Below, one piece after another: positions 26,071 to 35,489 of a stretch of 64,000 bases of DNA (position 1 is its first letter; the number at the start of each line of letters is the position of its first letter). The position numbers and the translations under genes were made by a program. Origin of the DNA: Gordonia amarae NBRC 15530 (GTDB lineage Bacteria; Actinomycetota; Actinomycetes; Mycobacteriales; Mycobacteriaceae); NCBI RefSeq assembly GCF_000241345.1, contig NZ_BAED01000006.1:1-64000 (forward strand). The letters are read 5' to 3'. Below the pieces are notes generated by a model, which was given only the letters and a program-made list of their open reading frames with translations, searched no databases and had not been told where the DNA came from.

Positions 26071-26909
26071 GCTGGCGTCTGCGGGTGGTCCATTCGACGG
26101 GCTTCGCCTACAAGAGTCCGGTGACCTCGTCGTACAACGAGGCCCGGCTGACACCCCGCAGCGACCACCGGCAGAACGTGATCGTCAACCGCGTGGAGAC
26201 GGTGCCGTCGTCCCGCGCCTACCGGTACACCGACTACTGGGGTTCGGCGGTCACCGCGTTCGACCTGCACGCCCCGCACAACGAGCTCGAGGTGTCGGGC
26301 ATGTCGGTGGTGGAGACCGATGCGGGTGAGCGTCCGGACGAGCAGGCCTCGTGGGACGACCTGCACACCGAGTACATCGAGGATCGCTACGACGAGATGC
26401 TCACCTTCACCGCGTACGTCCCGAAGAACCGGAGTCTCGGTGCCACCGCCAAGCGTCTGGCCAAGGGGAAGACCCCGGAGGAGGCGGTCGAGGCGATCTG
26501 CAAGTTCGTCTACGACGAGATGGAGTACGTGCCCGGCACCACCGGGGTGCATACCACCGCCGTCGACGCCTGGAACGAACGCAAAGGCGTCTGTCAGGAC
26601 TACGCGCACCTGACGCTGCTGATGCTGCGGTCGCTCGGCATCCCGGCACGCTATGTGTCCGGCTATCTGCACCCGGACCCGGAGGCGCCGATCGACAAGA
26701 CGGTCGCAGGACAGAGCCACGCCTGGATCGAGGCATGGACGGGTGGCTGGTGGGGGTACGACCCCACCAACGACACCCCGATCACCGAACGCCACGTGTC
26801 GGTGGGTGTGGGCCGCGACTACGCCGACGTCTCGCCGCTGCGCGGGGTGTACACGGGCGGCGGTGCCACCGACCTCGACGTCGTCGTGGAGATCACCCGC
26901 CTCGCCTGA
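26067..26909 (+). CDS. Transglutaminase-like cysteine peptidase
   Basis: A 280-residue protein with an N-terminal beta region (SWRLRVVHSTGFAYKSPVTS) and a C-terminal transglutaminase-like domain. The triad is visible: Cys in ERKGVCQDYAHL near residue 174, His in GQSHAWIEAW near 214 and Asp in WGYDPTND near 232. Likely acts as protease or amidotransferase on peptides made or attached by the ATP-grasp partner (inference). The GTG start overlaps the alpha-E stop (GTGA). Orthologue of Rv2409c. Confidence 0.92.
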   Translation: MSWRLRVVHSTGFAYKSPVTSSYNEARLTPRSDHRQNVIVNRVETVPSSRAYRYTDYWGSAVTAFDLHAPHNELEVSGMSVVETDAGERPDEQASWDDLHTEYIEDRYDEMLTFTAYVPKNRSLGATAKRLAKGKTPEEAVEAICKFVYDEMEYVPGTTGVHTTAVDAWNERKGVCQDYAHLTLLMLRSLGIPARYVSGYLHPDPEAPIDKTVAGQSHAWIEAWTGGWWGYDPTNDTPITERHVSVGVGRDYADVSPLRGVYTGGGATDLDVVVEITRLA

Positions 26910-26939
26910 CCGCTGTCGCTCCGCCGCCGCGCCGACGAA

Positions 26940-28001
26940 TCAGCGCCAGCCGTAGTGGGCGCGTAACTCATTCGCCACCGCCGCGAAGCGTCGTTCATCG
27001 AGAACGGCGCCTTCGCGGCGGATGTCGTCGTCGACGATGAGCAGCACCCGGTCGAGCCGGAGGTAGCTGTCGCGGTGTTCGGCGTCCCACTCGCCGGTGC
27101 CGATGGCCAGCCAGTGCTCGTCGTCGCGGCGATGGCCCTTGCTCGACAGCATCAGCCCGAGCACGTGGTCGGGATCGTCGTCGCGGCGGTCGCGGCCCAC
27201 GACGAGCACCGGACGGTCCTTGCCCTGGTTCGGGTCGTCCTCGTACGGCACCCACGTCCACACGATCTCGCCGGGATCGGCGTCGCCGTCGAGGTCGGGC
27301 GAGTAGCAGACGACGCGCGCGAGGTCCGCGGTGCGGTGAGGTCGGGGAGCGGGACTCACTGAGGGGGCCTTTCGGTCGTGGAGAAGGAGGAGGAAGGTGT
27401 CGGCGGCATCGGCGGTGAGTGCGGCGACCCCGGTCTTGTCCGGTTTGAGGTCGTGCGGCGCGGCCACCTCGACCACCTCCACGGGCGCGGTGAACAGTGC
27501 GACCGCCTCGGCGAGTTCATCGCTGGTGGCGAACGGGTCGCGGGTGCCGTGCACGATCAGCGTCGGCACGATGATGTTGGGCAGATGCTCGGTACGCATC
27601 CGTTCCGGCTTTCCTGGTGGATGCAGCGGATACGACGACAACAGCAAACCGTCGGCGATGTCCGGGTCGTCGGCGACCAGCATCGACGCCTGCCGACCAC
27701 CGTACGAATGCCCACCGACGATCAGCGGTCCGTCCGATTCGCCACGGAACTTCTCGCACGCCTCTCTCATGCCGTCCCGGTCGGCGGCGGCCTTCGACGG
27801 ACTCGGCGGCCCTTTCGGCCGCTGCTGCCGATACGGCAGATCGATCCGCGCCACGAACGCCCCGCGCGAACACAATTCCTCGGCGTACGCGCGCAGGATG
27901 GCCGCATCCCGGTTCCCGCCGGCCCCGTGCGCCAACACCACAACCCCTCGCGCCGCCCCATCCGGCCGATGCACCTCCGCCACCACAGTCACGCTGCCCA
28001 C
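26940..28001 (-). CDS. Alpha/beta hydrolase fused to a PemK/MazF-like domain
   Basis: From GTG 28001 the product has 353 residues; an ATG at 28049 would add 16 residues but lies in repeat-family-C sequence. Residues 1 to about 210 form an alpha/beta hydrolase of the dienelactone/Tex30 class: oxyanion segment LAHGAGGNRDAA, nucleophile GGHSYGGRQAS, Asp in HGTRDPFAT and His in APHDLKP. The last 130 residues are a PemK/MazF-like beta-barrel: DPGEIVWTWVPYEDD, GKDRPVLVVGRD and YLRLDRVLLI. That domain is a separate gene (Rv2405) near lepA in M. tuberculosis. An internal GTG at 27359 preceded by GAAAGG could also start it alone as a 139-residue protein. Convergent with the transglutaminase gene. Confidence 0.78.
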   Translation of the reverse strand: MGSVTVVAEVHRPDGAARGVVVLAHGAGGNRDAAILRAYAEELCSRGAFVARIDLPYRQQRPKGPPSPSKAAADRDGMREACEKFRGESDGPLIVGGHSYGGRQASMLVADDPDIADGLLLSSYPLHPPGKPERMRTEHLPNIIVPTLIVHGTRDPFATSDELAEAVALFTAPVEVVEVAAPHDLKPDKTGVAALTADAADTFLLLLHDRKAPSVSPAPRPHRTADLARVVCYSPDLDGDADPGEIVWTWVPYEDDPNQGKDRPVLVVGRDRRDDDPDHVLGLMLSSKGHRRDDEHWLAIGTGEWDAEHRDSYLRLDRVLLIVDDDIRREGAVLDERRFAAVANELRAHYGWR

Positions 28002-28016
28002 GGTAAGCCATCGCAG

Positions 28017-28059
28017 ACTCAGCGTTTTGTGTCGACTGGCGCGACACATCGCGGAGTCT
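28017..28059. repeat. Repeat family C, degenerate copy
   Basis: Contains GCGTTTTGTGTCGACTGGCG followed by ACACATCGCGGAGT. It resembles the perfect inverted repeat at 29624-29664 with several changes. It sits between the divergent hydrolase-PemK and PAP2/kinase genes. Confidence 0.45.
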
Positions 28060-28130
28060 GCGACCTGCGGTGCTCGGCGCGACAGAACACAGAGCTCTGC
28101 GTGCCTACTACCGCGGGTACGTTCGATTTC

Positions 28131-29612
28131 ATGCCGCGTTCTCGCTCGTACCCGCTGCGGACCCTCACCGAGGGACTCAATGACCTCGACCGTCGGTTGT
28201 TCGACGCCGTCGCCGAGTCACCGAGCCCCCTGCTTGACCTCACCATGCGCCCGCTGTCCTCGGCCGCGGACCACTCCAAGCTGTGGGTGCTGATCGCCGC
28301 AGGTCTGGGGTCATCGGGGAAATTGTCGATGCGGCGCGGTGCGGTGCGCGGCCTGGTCACTCTCGGCGTCACCAGCCTGGTGGTCAACCAGGGCTTCAAG
28401 CGGCTCTACCCACGCAACCGCCCGCTGTTCGCGGGTGTGCCGCTCTCCCGGCTGCGACGTCAACCCACGTCCAACTCCTTCCCGTCCGGTCATTCCGCCA
28501 GCGCGGCCGCGTTCGCGATCGGTGTCGGGCTGGAGAATCGCACCGCGGGCTATCTGCTGGCGGGTCTGGCCGGCGCTGTCGGGCTTTCCCGTGTCGCGAC
28601 GGGCGCGCACTTTCCCGGTGATGTGCTGGCCGGATTTGCGGTGGGCGCGGGCGTCGCGGTCGCGGGTGCGCGGGTGGTCCCGCCGGTCGACGACAGCCGG
28701 ACCCTCATCCCTGAGCCGTCCGTCGAGGACCTGGGCCCCAATCCCGACGGCGCCGGACTCGTCGTCGTACTCAATCCGGCCTCCGGCGACGGTTCGGGCG
28801 CGCGGGTCGCCGACGAATTGCGGGACAGTCTTCCCGCGGCCGAGATCGTCGAACTGGACACCGATTCCGATATCGATGCGGTCGCCGCCGACGTCGCCGA
28901 ACGCGCCGACTACATCGGCGTCGCAGGCGGTGACGGTACGGTTGCGACCGTCGCCCGGCATGCGATCGCCGCGGACAAGCCGCTGGCGGTGTTTCCCGCG
29001 GGAACGTTCAACCACTTTGCGAAGGACATCGACGCGGCCAAAGTTGCCTCCACCGTCAAGTCGATTCAGTCTGGCCAGGTGGCGCGTGTCGACGTTGTCT
29101 GGCTCAACGACGAAACGCTGCTTCTCAACACGGCCAGCATCGGTGCGTACCCGGAGTTCGTGCGCGCACGTTCGCGCTATCAGCGCCGCCGGATCGAACG
29201 ACCCGTGGCCACCATGCATGCGGCGCTCAAGGTCCTGCGCGACTCGTCGCCGGTGAACGTGCGCATCGAGGGCCGCCCGGCCACGGTCTCGTTCTTCTTT
29301 CTGGGCAACTCGGTCTACGGGTCGCCGAGCTTCGTTCCCGGCCGGCGCTCCCGTCTCGACGATGGCGTACTCGACGTCCGCTACCTCGAAGACGGGCATC
29401 GCAACGCGACGGCGCGGCTGCTCGCCTCGTGGATCAGCGGCCGGCTCCGGAACTCCAAGATCTATCGCGAATTGCAGGCACCCGTGGTGACCATCGAATC
29501 CGACGAACCTTTCCGCGTCGCCCACGACGGCGAGGAGGGCGACCTCCATACCCGCGCCCGCTTCCGGGTCGCCTACCGCGAGCTACGGGTATACGGCAGC
29601 TCAGTCCTGTGA
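28131..29612 (+). CDS. Fused PAP2 phosphatase and diacylglycerol kinase-like protein
   Basis: A 493-residue two-domain lipid enzyme. N-terminal half is a PAP2 phosphatase with all three motifs: KRLYPRNRP (about residue 92), [13 protein letters not shown] (about 116) and [16 protein letters not shown] (about 154), within hydrophobic helices. The second half is a diacylglycerol/sphingosine kinase catalytic domain: [49 protein letters not shown] and [19 protein letters not shown]. One chain could both remove and add phosphate on isoprenoid or glycerol lipids. Such fusions occur in other actinobacteria. Flanked on both sides by repeat family C. Confidence 0.88.
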   Translation: MPRSRSYPLRTLTEGLNDLDRRLFDAVAESPSPLLDLTMRPLSSAADHSKLWVLIAAGLGSSGKLSMRRGAVRGLVTLGVTSLVVNQGFKRLYPRNRPLFAGVPLSRLRRQPTSNSFPSGHSASAAAFAIGVGLENRTAGYLLAGLAGAVGLSRVATGAHFPGDVLAGFAVGAGVAVAGARVVPPVDDSRTLIPEPSVEDLGPNPDGAGLVVVLNPASGDGSGARVADELRDSLPAAEIVELDTDSDIDAVAADVAERADYIGVAGGDGTVATVARHAIAADKPLAVFPAGTFNHFAKDIDAAKVASTVKSIQSGQVARVDVVWLNDETLLLNTASIGAYPEFVRARSRYQRRRIERPVATMHAALKVLRDSSPVNVRIEGRPATVSFFFLGNSVYGSPSFVPGRRSRLDDGVLDVRYLEDGHRNATARLLASWISGRLRNSKIYRELQAPVVTIESDEPFRVAHDGEEGDLHTRARFRVAYRELRVYGSSVL

Positions 29613-29623
29613 ATACCTTGCAC

Positions 29624-29664
29624 ACTCCGCGTTTTGTGTCGCCTGGCGTTACAAAACGCGGAGT
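29624..29664. repeat. Repeat family C, perfect inverted repeat
   Basis: ACTCCGCGTTTTGT and its exact complement at 29624-29637 and 29651-29664, with a 13-base loop, 12 bp after the PAP2/kinase stop. It could act as a terminator before lepA. A degenerate relative is at 28017-28059. Confidence 0.65.
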
Positions 29665-29679
29665 TTCCGGCCTCAGGCT

Positions 29680-31623
29680 ATGGGGACGGGATCGGTCATG
29701 CGGCGACCTCGCGGCCGGGTGTGGGAAACTGGACGGCGACCTGTGCCAGAACTGGCACCCGCCGAAGGAGCAGTAGAGATTCCCAACTTCGCCGACACCA
29801 CCTTCACCGACCCATCGCGGATCCGGAACTTCTGCATCATCGCCCACATCGACCATGGCAAGTCGACGCTGGCCGACCGGATGCTGCAGCTCACCGGCGT
29901 GGTGGAGGAGCGTGCGATGCGCGCGCAGTACCTCGACCGGATGGACATCGAACGCGAACGTGGCATCACCATCAAGGCGCAGAACGTGCGGCTGCCGTGG
30001 AAGGTGGGCGACGAGGACTACGTCATTCACCTGATCGACACACCCGGGCACGTCGACTTCACCTACGAGGTGAGCCGGGCGCTGGAGGCGTGCGAGGGTG
30101 CGGTGCTGCTCGTCGACGCCGCCCAGGGCATCGAGGCGCAGACGCTGGCCAACCTGTACCTGGCGATGGACAACGACCTGACCATCATCCCGGTGCTCAA
30201 CAAGATCGACCTGCCCGCGGCCGATCCCGACCGTTACGCGGGTGAGATCGCGCACATCATCGGCTGCGAACCCGAGGACGTGCTGCGGGTGTCGGGCAAG
30301 ACCGGTGTGGGCGTGGCCGAACTGCTCGACGAGGTGATCCGGCAGGTGCCCGCACCCGAGGGCGACCCGGACGCGCCGGCGCGGGCGATGATCTTCGACT
30401 CCGTCTACGACACCTACCGCGGCGTGGTCACCTACGTGCGCGTCGTCGACGGCAAGATCGTGCCGCGCGAGAAGATCGCCATGATGTCGACCGGCGCCAC
30501 CCACGAACTGCTTGAGGTGGGCATCGTCTCGCCCGAACCCAAACCGTCCAAAGGCTTGGGCGTGGGCGAGGTGGGTTACCTCATCACCGGTGTGAAGGAC
30601 GTGCGGCAGTCGAAGGTCGGTGACACCGTCACCACCGCCAGGGGCGGTGCCACTCAGGCGCTCACCGGATACCGCGAACCGCGGCCGATGGTGTACTCGG
30701 GTCTGTACCCGGTCGACGGTTCGGACTACCCGGTGCTGCGTGAGGCCCTGGACAAACTGCAGCTCAACGACGCCGCGCTCACCTACGAGCCGGAGACGTC
30801 AGTGGCGCTGGGCTTCGGTTTCCGGTGCGGCTTCCTCGGGCTGCTGCACATGGAGATCACCCGCGAACGCCTCGAGCGCGAATTCGGCCTGGATCTGATC
30901 TCCACCGCACCCAACGTGGTGTACCGGGTGATCATGGACGACGGTTCCGAACATGTCGTCACCAACCCGTCGGACTGGCCGGAAGGCAAGTCGCGCACCA
31001 TCTTCGAACCCGTCGTAAAGATGACGGTGATCGCGCCGAGCGAGTTCATCGGCGCCATCATGGAACTGTGCCAGTCCCGGCGCGGCGATCTCGGCGGCAT
31101 GGATTACCTGTCGGAGACCCGCGTGGAGATGCGGTACACGATGCCGCTGGCGGAGATCATCTTCGACTTCTTCGACGCCCTCAAGTCGCGTACCCGCGGC
31201 TACGCCAGCCTCGACTACGAGGAGGCGGGTGAGCAGGAGGCGGATCTGGTGAAGGTCGATATCCTGCTGCAAGGCGAGGCGGTGGATGCGTTCAGCGCAA
31301 TCGTGCACAAGGATGCCGCCTACGCCTACGGCAACAAGATGGCGCTCAAACTCAAAGAGCTCATCCCGCGTCAGCAGTTCGAGGTGCCCATCCAGGCAGC
31401 CGTCGGATCCAAGATCATTGCGCGCGAAAACATCCGGGCCATCCGCAAGGACGTCCTCGCCAAGTGCTACGGCGGTGACATCTCGCGTAAGCGCAAACTG
31501 CTCGAGAAGCAGAAAGAAGGAAAGAAGCGGATGAAGACGATCGGCCGCGTCGACGTGCCGCAGGAGGCATTTGTCGCCGCGCTCTCGACCGATCAGTCCG
31601 GCGACAAGCCGAAGGGCAAGTGA
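29680..31623 (+). CDS. lepA: Elongation factor 4
   Basis: A 647-residue translational GTPase that back-translocates stalled ribosomes. G1 is [15 protein letters not shown]2 lies in [12 protein letters not shown]3 is [10 protein letters not shown]4 is NKIDLPAAD, and the LepA-specific C-terminal domain ends in [23 protein letters not shown] 29680 gives about 40 residues before the GTPase core; ATG 29698 or GTG 29740 are alternatives, and the N-terminus is variable in this order. Orthologue of Rv2404c. Confidence 0.96.
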   Translation: MGTGSVMRRPRGRVWETGRRPVPELAPAEGAVEIPNFADTTFTDPSRIRNFCIIAHIDHGKSTLADRMLQLTGVVEERAMRAQYLDRMDIERERGITIKAQNVRLPWKVGDEDYVIHLIDTPGHVDFTYEVSRALEACEGAVLLVDAAQGIEAQTLANLYLAMDNDLTIIPVLNKIDLPAADPDRYAGEIAHIIGCEPEDVLRVSGKTGVGVAELLDEVIRQVPAPEGDPDAPARAMIFDSVYDTYRGVVTYVRVVDGKIVPREKIAMMSTGATHELLEVGIVSPEPKPSKGLGVGEVGYLITGVKDVRQSKVGDTVTTARGGATQALTGYREPRPMVYSGLYPVDGSDYPVLREALDKLQLNDAALTYEPETSVALGFGFRCGFLGLLHMEITRERLEREFGLDLISTAPNVVYRVIMDDGSEHVVTNPSDWPEGKSRTIFEPVVKMTVIAPSEFIGAIMELCQSRRGDLGGMDYLSETRVEMRYTMPLAEIIFDFFDALKSRTRGYASLDYEEAGEQEADLVKVDILLQGEAVDAFSAIVHKDAAYAYGNKMALKLKELIPRQQFEVPIQAAVGSKIIARENIRAIRKDVLAKCYGGDISRKRKLLEKQKEGKKRMKTIGRVDVPQEAFVAALSTDQSGDKPKGK

Positions 31624-31624
31624 G

Positions 31625-33655
31625 ATGAATCCCGTTCTCGCACAGTCGGAGCTGCCGCACGGTCTGCCGGACTTCGCGTCGATCGCCGACGACGATTTCC
31701 TGCCCGCGTTCACCGCGGCCATGGCCACGCAGCTCGCCGAGGTGGAGGCGATCGCCGGCAACCCGGAACCGGTGACGTTCGCCAACACCGCCGAGGCGCT
31801 GGAGTTGTGCGGGCGGGACCTTGCGCGTGCGAGCGGGATCTTCTTCAACCTCGTCGGCCCGGACACCAATCCGCGGCGCAACGAGATCGCGCAGCACCTG
31901 TCGACGGCGCTCACCGATCACGCCAACACGATCGCCATGAATGCCGAGCTGTTCGCCCGGATTTCGTCGCTGCACGAGCGGGCCGACGAGCTCGGGCTGA
32001 CCGAATCGCAGCGCCGGCTCCTTGACAAGCAGTACCGCAGCGCGGTCCGGTCGGGAGCGGGACTCGATGCGGGCGGGCAGGCGCAGATGCGCGAGATCTC
32101 CTCGCGGCTGGCCTATCTGACCACCACCTTCTCGCAGTTGCTGCTCGACGACACCAACGACTCGGCGGTGCTCGTCGACTCGGCGGCCGAACTCGACGGA
32201 CTGTCGGCGGGGGAGATCACCGCGGCCGCCCGCGCCGCCACAGACGCCGGGCATGACGGGAAGTACCTGCTGGCGCTGCAACTTCCGACGAGTCAGTCGG
32301 TGCTCACCTCGCTCACCGATCCCGCGGTGCGGCAACGGGTCTTCGACGCCTCGGTGCGGCGCTGCCTGCGCGGCAACGACTTCGACACCCGCGAGATCGT
32401 GCTGGAGATCGTGCGGCTGCGGGCACGGCGCGCCGCACTGCTCGGGTACGCGACGCACGCCGACTACGTGATCGCCGAGGAGACCGCGCCCGATCCCGCG
32501 GCCGTCGATGAACTGCTGGCCGAGCTGGCCGCCTCGGCGATGCGGGCGGGCTCGGCCGAACTGGACCGGCTCACCGAACTTGCTGGTGGCGCTCTCGGCC
32601 CCGCCGACGTCACCTACTGGCTGGCCCAGGAACGCAAGGACAAGGCTCCCGTCGACCTGAGCGTGTTCACCGACTACTGCGAACTCGACCGGGTGCTCAA
32701 CGACGGCGTGTTCTACGCCGCGGGCAAGCTGTACGGGCTGCGGTTCACCCCGCGACCGGACCTGCGCGGCTACCACCCCGACGTGCGGGTGTGGGAGGTC
32801 CACGACGACGCGGGCAACGGTGTCGGGCTGTACCTGGGTGACTTCTACGCCCGGCCGTCCAAACGCGGCGGGGCGTGGATGAACAGCATCGTCGACCAGT
32901 CGGCGGCGCTGCGCAGCACGCCGGTCATCGTCAACGTGCTGAACCTGACCAAGCCCGACGACGGCGAGCCGTGTCTGCTCTCGACCGACCAGCTGACGAC
33001 GCTGTTCCACGAGTTCGGGCACACCCTGCACGGGCTGCTGTCGTCGGTGGAGTACCCGTCGCAATCGGGCACGTCCGTGCCGCGTGACTTCGTGGAGTTC
33101 CCGTCGCAGGTCAACGAGATGTGGGCGCTGCACCCCGACGTACTGGCCAACTACGCCCGGCACTACCGCACCGGCGAGCCGATCCCGGCCGAACTGGCAC
33201 AGGCCGCACGGGATTCAGCGAACACCGAAAGCGCCCACGGCACCGTCGAATATCTCGCGGCCGCTGTGCTCGACCTCGCCTGGCACCGGCTCACCTCCGA
33301 GGAGGCCGAGGCCGTCACCGACGTGGAGCTGTTCGAGCGGCAGGCGCTGGAGAACGCCGGGCTCGCCACCGAACTCGTGCCGCCCCGGTACCGCACCGCC
33401 TACTTCAACCACATCTTCGGCGGGGGATACTCGGCCGGTTACTACTCGTACATCTGGTCGGAGATCCTCGACGCCGAGACCGAACAGTGGTTCCTCGCCG
33501 AGGGCGGGCTGCGGCGGGAGAACGGCCGCCGGTTCGTCGCCTCGACGCTGTCGCGTGGGGACAGTGTGGATCCGCTGGTCGCGCACCGCGAGCTGATCGG
33601 CCGGACGCCGGGCATCGATCCGTTGCTCCGGCGCCGGGGGCTGGCCGTTTCCTGA
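31625..33655 (+). CDS. M3 family oligopeptidase (dipeptidyl carboxypeptidase type)
   Basis: A 676-residue zinc metallopeptidase of the thimet/Dcp family. The zinc site is TTLFHEFGHTLHGLLSSVEY near residue 461, with the distal Glu in SQVNEMWALHPD. No signal peptide, so cytoplasmic degradation of short peptides is expected. The C-terminal FGGGYSAGYYSYIWSEILDA is also typical. ATG 31625 follows the lepA stop by one base. In M. tuberculosis this gene is not next to lepA, so this is a lineage difference. Subfamily (Dcp versus oligopeptidase A) is less certain. Confidence 0.9.
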   Translation: MNPVLAQSELPHGLPDFASIADDDFLPAFTAAMATQLAEVEAIAGNPEPVTFANTAEALELCGRDLARASGIFFNLVGPDTNPRRNEIAQHLSTALTDHANTIAMNAELFARISSLHERADELGLTESQRRLLDKQYRSAVRSGAGLDAGGQAQMREISSRLAYLTTTFSQLLLDDTNDSAVLVDSAAELDGLSAGEITAAARAATDAGHDGKYLLALQLPTSQSVLTSLTDPAVRQRVFDASVRRCLRGNDFDTREIVLEIVRLRARRAALLGYATHADYVIAEETAPDPAAVDELLAELAASAMRAGSAELDRLTELAGGALGPADVTYWLAQERKDKAPVDLSVFTDYCELDRVLNDGVFYAAGKLYGLRFTPRPDLRGYHPDVRVWEVHDDAGNGVGLYLGDFYARPSKRGGAWMNSIVDQSAALRSTPVIVNVLNLTKPDDGEPCLLSTDQLTTLFHEFGHTLHGLLSSVEYPSQSGTSVPRDFVEFPSQVNEMWALHPDVLANYARHYRTGEPIPAELAQAARDSANTESAHGTVEYLAAAVLDLAWHRLTSEEAEAVTDVELFERQALENAGLATELVPPRYRTAYFNHIFGGGYSAGYYSYIWSEILDAETEQWFLAEGGLRRENGRRFVASTLSRGDSVDPLVAHRELIGRTPGIDPLLRRRGLAVS

Positions 33656-33659
33656 GGAG

Positions 33660-33750
33660 CGGCTCGTGCGAGGTGGCTGCGTCAGGACGTCACGTCACCG
33701 GACCCTTCGAGACCCTCGCTCCTTCGTCGCTTCGGCCTCAGGGATCAAGA
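33660..33750 (+). repeat. Dispersed repeat family B, copy 1
   Basis: A stretch containing CCGGACCCTTCGAGACCCTC, then GCTCCTTCGTCGCTTCGGCC, then TCAGGGATCAAG, just after the M3 peptidase stop. Nearly the same sequence is at 50660-50748 after the TetR gene. In this 300-bp gap I see no coding region; the gap holds this repeat and the 46-bp tandem repeat. Confidence 0.65.
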
Positions 33751-33878
33751 GGGGTGGTTGCGGTGACTGTTGTCGCTGTGGTGTCGGGGATCGAGAGGGG
33801 TGGTTGCGGTGCTTCGGGTTGCGTCGGGCTCAGGGATCACGATGGGTGGTCGGGGTGGAAGTATCATGGCCAGCGACC
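33741..33878 (+). repeat. 46-bp tandem repeat, three units
   Basis: Units begin at 33741, 33787 and 33833, each opening with GGGATC followed by a G-rich block (AGAGGGGTGGTTGCGGTG in the first two, one base apart near the start; the third is more diverged). The period is exactly 46 bp. It looks like a minisatellite of the VNTR/MIRU kind. Confidence 0.7.
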
Positions 33879-33959
33879 GGACTGCCACTCGGCGGGCCGG
33901 TGTTGCAATCAGGATGAGTGAAACCTCCGCCCGGAAGCGGACCGACGAGATGAGATGAC

Positions 33960-34160
33960 GTGAGTTCCTTCCTGGACTGGTGGGACGGCGTCGAGGAGTG
34001 GCTGACCGGACTGTCGTTCGTGCCGCAGCTGCTGGTGACTCTCGTCGTGGTGGTGCCGTTGGCCGTCGGGGCCGCGGTGCTGCTGAACCTGCTGGTGGGG
34101 GCGGTGACCGGTCTGGTCGACCGGCGGCGGTTTCTCGACGACGATGGGACTGGGCTGTAG
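33960..34160 (+). CDS. Small membrane protein (Rv2401A-like)
   Basis: A 66-residue protein: short amphipathic start with several Trp ([20 protein letters not shown]), one long hydrophobic helix ([20 protein letters not shown]) and a charged C-terminus. The start is GTG 33960, preceded by GATGAGATGAC. Its size and place directly ahead of the sulfate importer match Rv2401A of M. tuberculosis, a small conserved membrane protein of unknown function. The conserved position suggests a link to sulfate uptake (inference). Confidence 0.7.
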   Translation: MSSFLDWWDGVEEWLTGLSFVPQLLVTLVVVVPLAVGAAVLLNLLVGAVTGLVDRRRFLDDDGTGL

Positions 34161-34163
34161 CCG

Positions 34164-34241
34164 ATGATCCGTTCACGTGTGACGATGGCGCTGGTCGCCC
34201 TCATTGTTCTGGTGATCATCGCCTGGTTGCTCACCCGCTGA
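34164..34241 (+). CDS. 25-residue single-helix micro-protein
   Basis: I read this by hand: ATG 34164 to TGA 34241, three bases after the preceding small membrane protein. The product starts MIRSRVTMALVALIVLVIIA and ends WLLTR: basic, hydrophobic, basic, a complete membrane segment and nothing else. Tight spacing to the upstream gene and typical membrane topology favour a real gene, but no homologue can be checked here and no clear ribosome site is visible. Confidence 0.45.
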   Translation: MIRSRVTMALVALIVLVIIAWLLTR

Positions 34242-34376
34242 TATTCCCTGGTCACAGGGGTTCTGTTCAGCATGATTTCAAGGCGCCGCGTCCGGCGCCG
34301 ACATTGCTAGCTTGTATCGGCATCAGTCTTCAGTGGGTCCCCGACGGTGGGGGCCCGATCGCCGGTGAGGAGAGCA

Positions 34377-35489
34377 ATGAACAGAAGGGCCAGATCATGG
34401 CGTGCCATGGCGACCGGACTGGTTGCGCTCTGCGCGGCCGGCGCCGTGACCGCCTGTGGCGGCGGATCGACCGACGAGCCGGGCGGGGAGGACATCTCCA
34501 GCGGCAGCCAGCACGTCAATCTCGTCGCCTATGCCGTCCCCAAGGCCGGGTTCGACCTGATCATCCCCGCATTCCGGGAGACCGACGAAGGCCGCGAGGT
34601 GGGGTTCTCCCAGTCGTACGGCGCCTCCGGTGACCAGTCGCGCAAGGTGGCGCGACGAGTGCCGGCCGACGTGGTGAACTTCTCCGTCGAACCCGACATC
34701 ACCCGCCTGGTCAAGGAGGGCGTCGTCGACAAGGACTGGCAGGACCAGGCTCCCTACAAGTCGACGCCGTTTGGTTCCGTCGTGTCGCTGGTGGTGCGCA
34801 AGGGCAACCCCAAGAACATCAAGGACTGGGACGATCTTCTCAAGCCGGGTGTCCAGGTGGTCACGCCCAACCCGGGCAGCTCGGGATCGGCCAAGTGGAA
34901 CCTGCTCGCGCCGTTCGCGGCCAAGAGCAACGGCGGCCAGAACGTGCAGGCCGGCCTCGACTATGTCAGTGAGTTGATCCGCGACCACGTCACCGTGGTG
35001 CCCAAGTCGGGCCGTGAGGCCACCACCGCGTTCGAGCAGGGCCAGGGTGATGTCCTGATCAGCTACGAGAACGAGGCGATCATGCTGAAGCGGCAGAACG
35101 CGACATCGCCGAAGAGCCAGCAGGTCGACTATGTGCTGCCGCCCCAGACCTTCAAGATCGAGAATCCGGTGGCCGTGGTGAACACCTCCGACCACAAGAC
35201 CGCCGCCAAGGCGTTCGTCGACTTCCTGTTCACCCCCGAGGCGCAGCGCCTGTGGGCCAAGCAGGGTTTCCGGCCGGTCGTGCCCGAGATCGTCACCGAG
35301 ACGGTGGGCCTGTTCCCCGGCCACATCGACACGCTGTGGACCATCGACGAACTCGGCAAGGTCCTCGGCCAGGGAACCGCCGCCAAGAACGACGGCAAGG
35401 ACCTGACCGGATGGAAAGCGGTCGACGGCGCGTTGTTCGGCTCCAAGGGTGCCATCACCAAGATCTACAACTCCGGAGGGCGACTGTGA
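34377..35489 (+). CDS. subI: Sulfate-binding lipoprotein
   Basis: A 370-residue periplasmic-type binding protein that delivers sulfate or thiosulfate to the CysTWA importer. Signal peptide with lipobox AGAVTAC, Cys near residue 29, then a Gly/Ser linker. Family blocks are VNLVAYAVPKAGFDLIIPAF, FSQSYGASGDQSRKV and VVTPNPGSSGSAKWNLLAPF, the sulfate-binding loops. ATG 34377 follows GTGAGGAGAG. Overlaps cysT by GTGA. Orthologue of Rv2400c. Confidence 0.95.
   Translation: MNRRARSWRAMATGLVALCAAGAVTACGGGSTDEPGGEDISSGSQHVNLVAYAVPKAGFDLIIPAFRETDEGREVGFSQSYGASGDQSRKVARRVPADVVNFSVEPDITRLVKEGVVDKDWQDQAPYKSTPFGSVVSLVVRKGNPKNIKDWDDLLKPGVQVVTPNPGSSGSAKWNLLAPFAAKSNGGQNVQAGLDYVSELIRDHVTVVPKSGREATTAFEQGQGDVLISYENEAIMLKRQNATSPKSQQVDYVLPPQTFKIENPVAVVNTSDHKTAAKAFVDFLFTPEAQRLWAKQGFRPVVPEIVTETVGLFPGHIDTLWTIDELGKVLGQGTAAKNDGKDLTGWKAVDGALFGSKGAITKIYNSGGRL

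Noticed and set aside
33741..33878. CRISPR array
   Set aside because: Units are contiguous with a fixed 46-bp period and similar along most of their length. There are no unique spacers and no cas genes.
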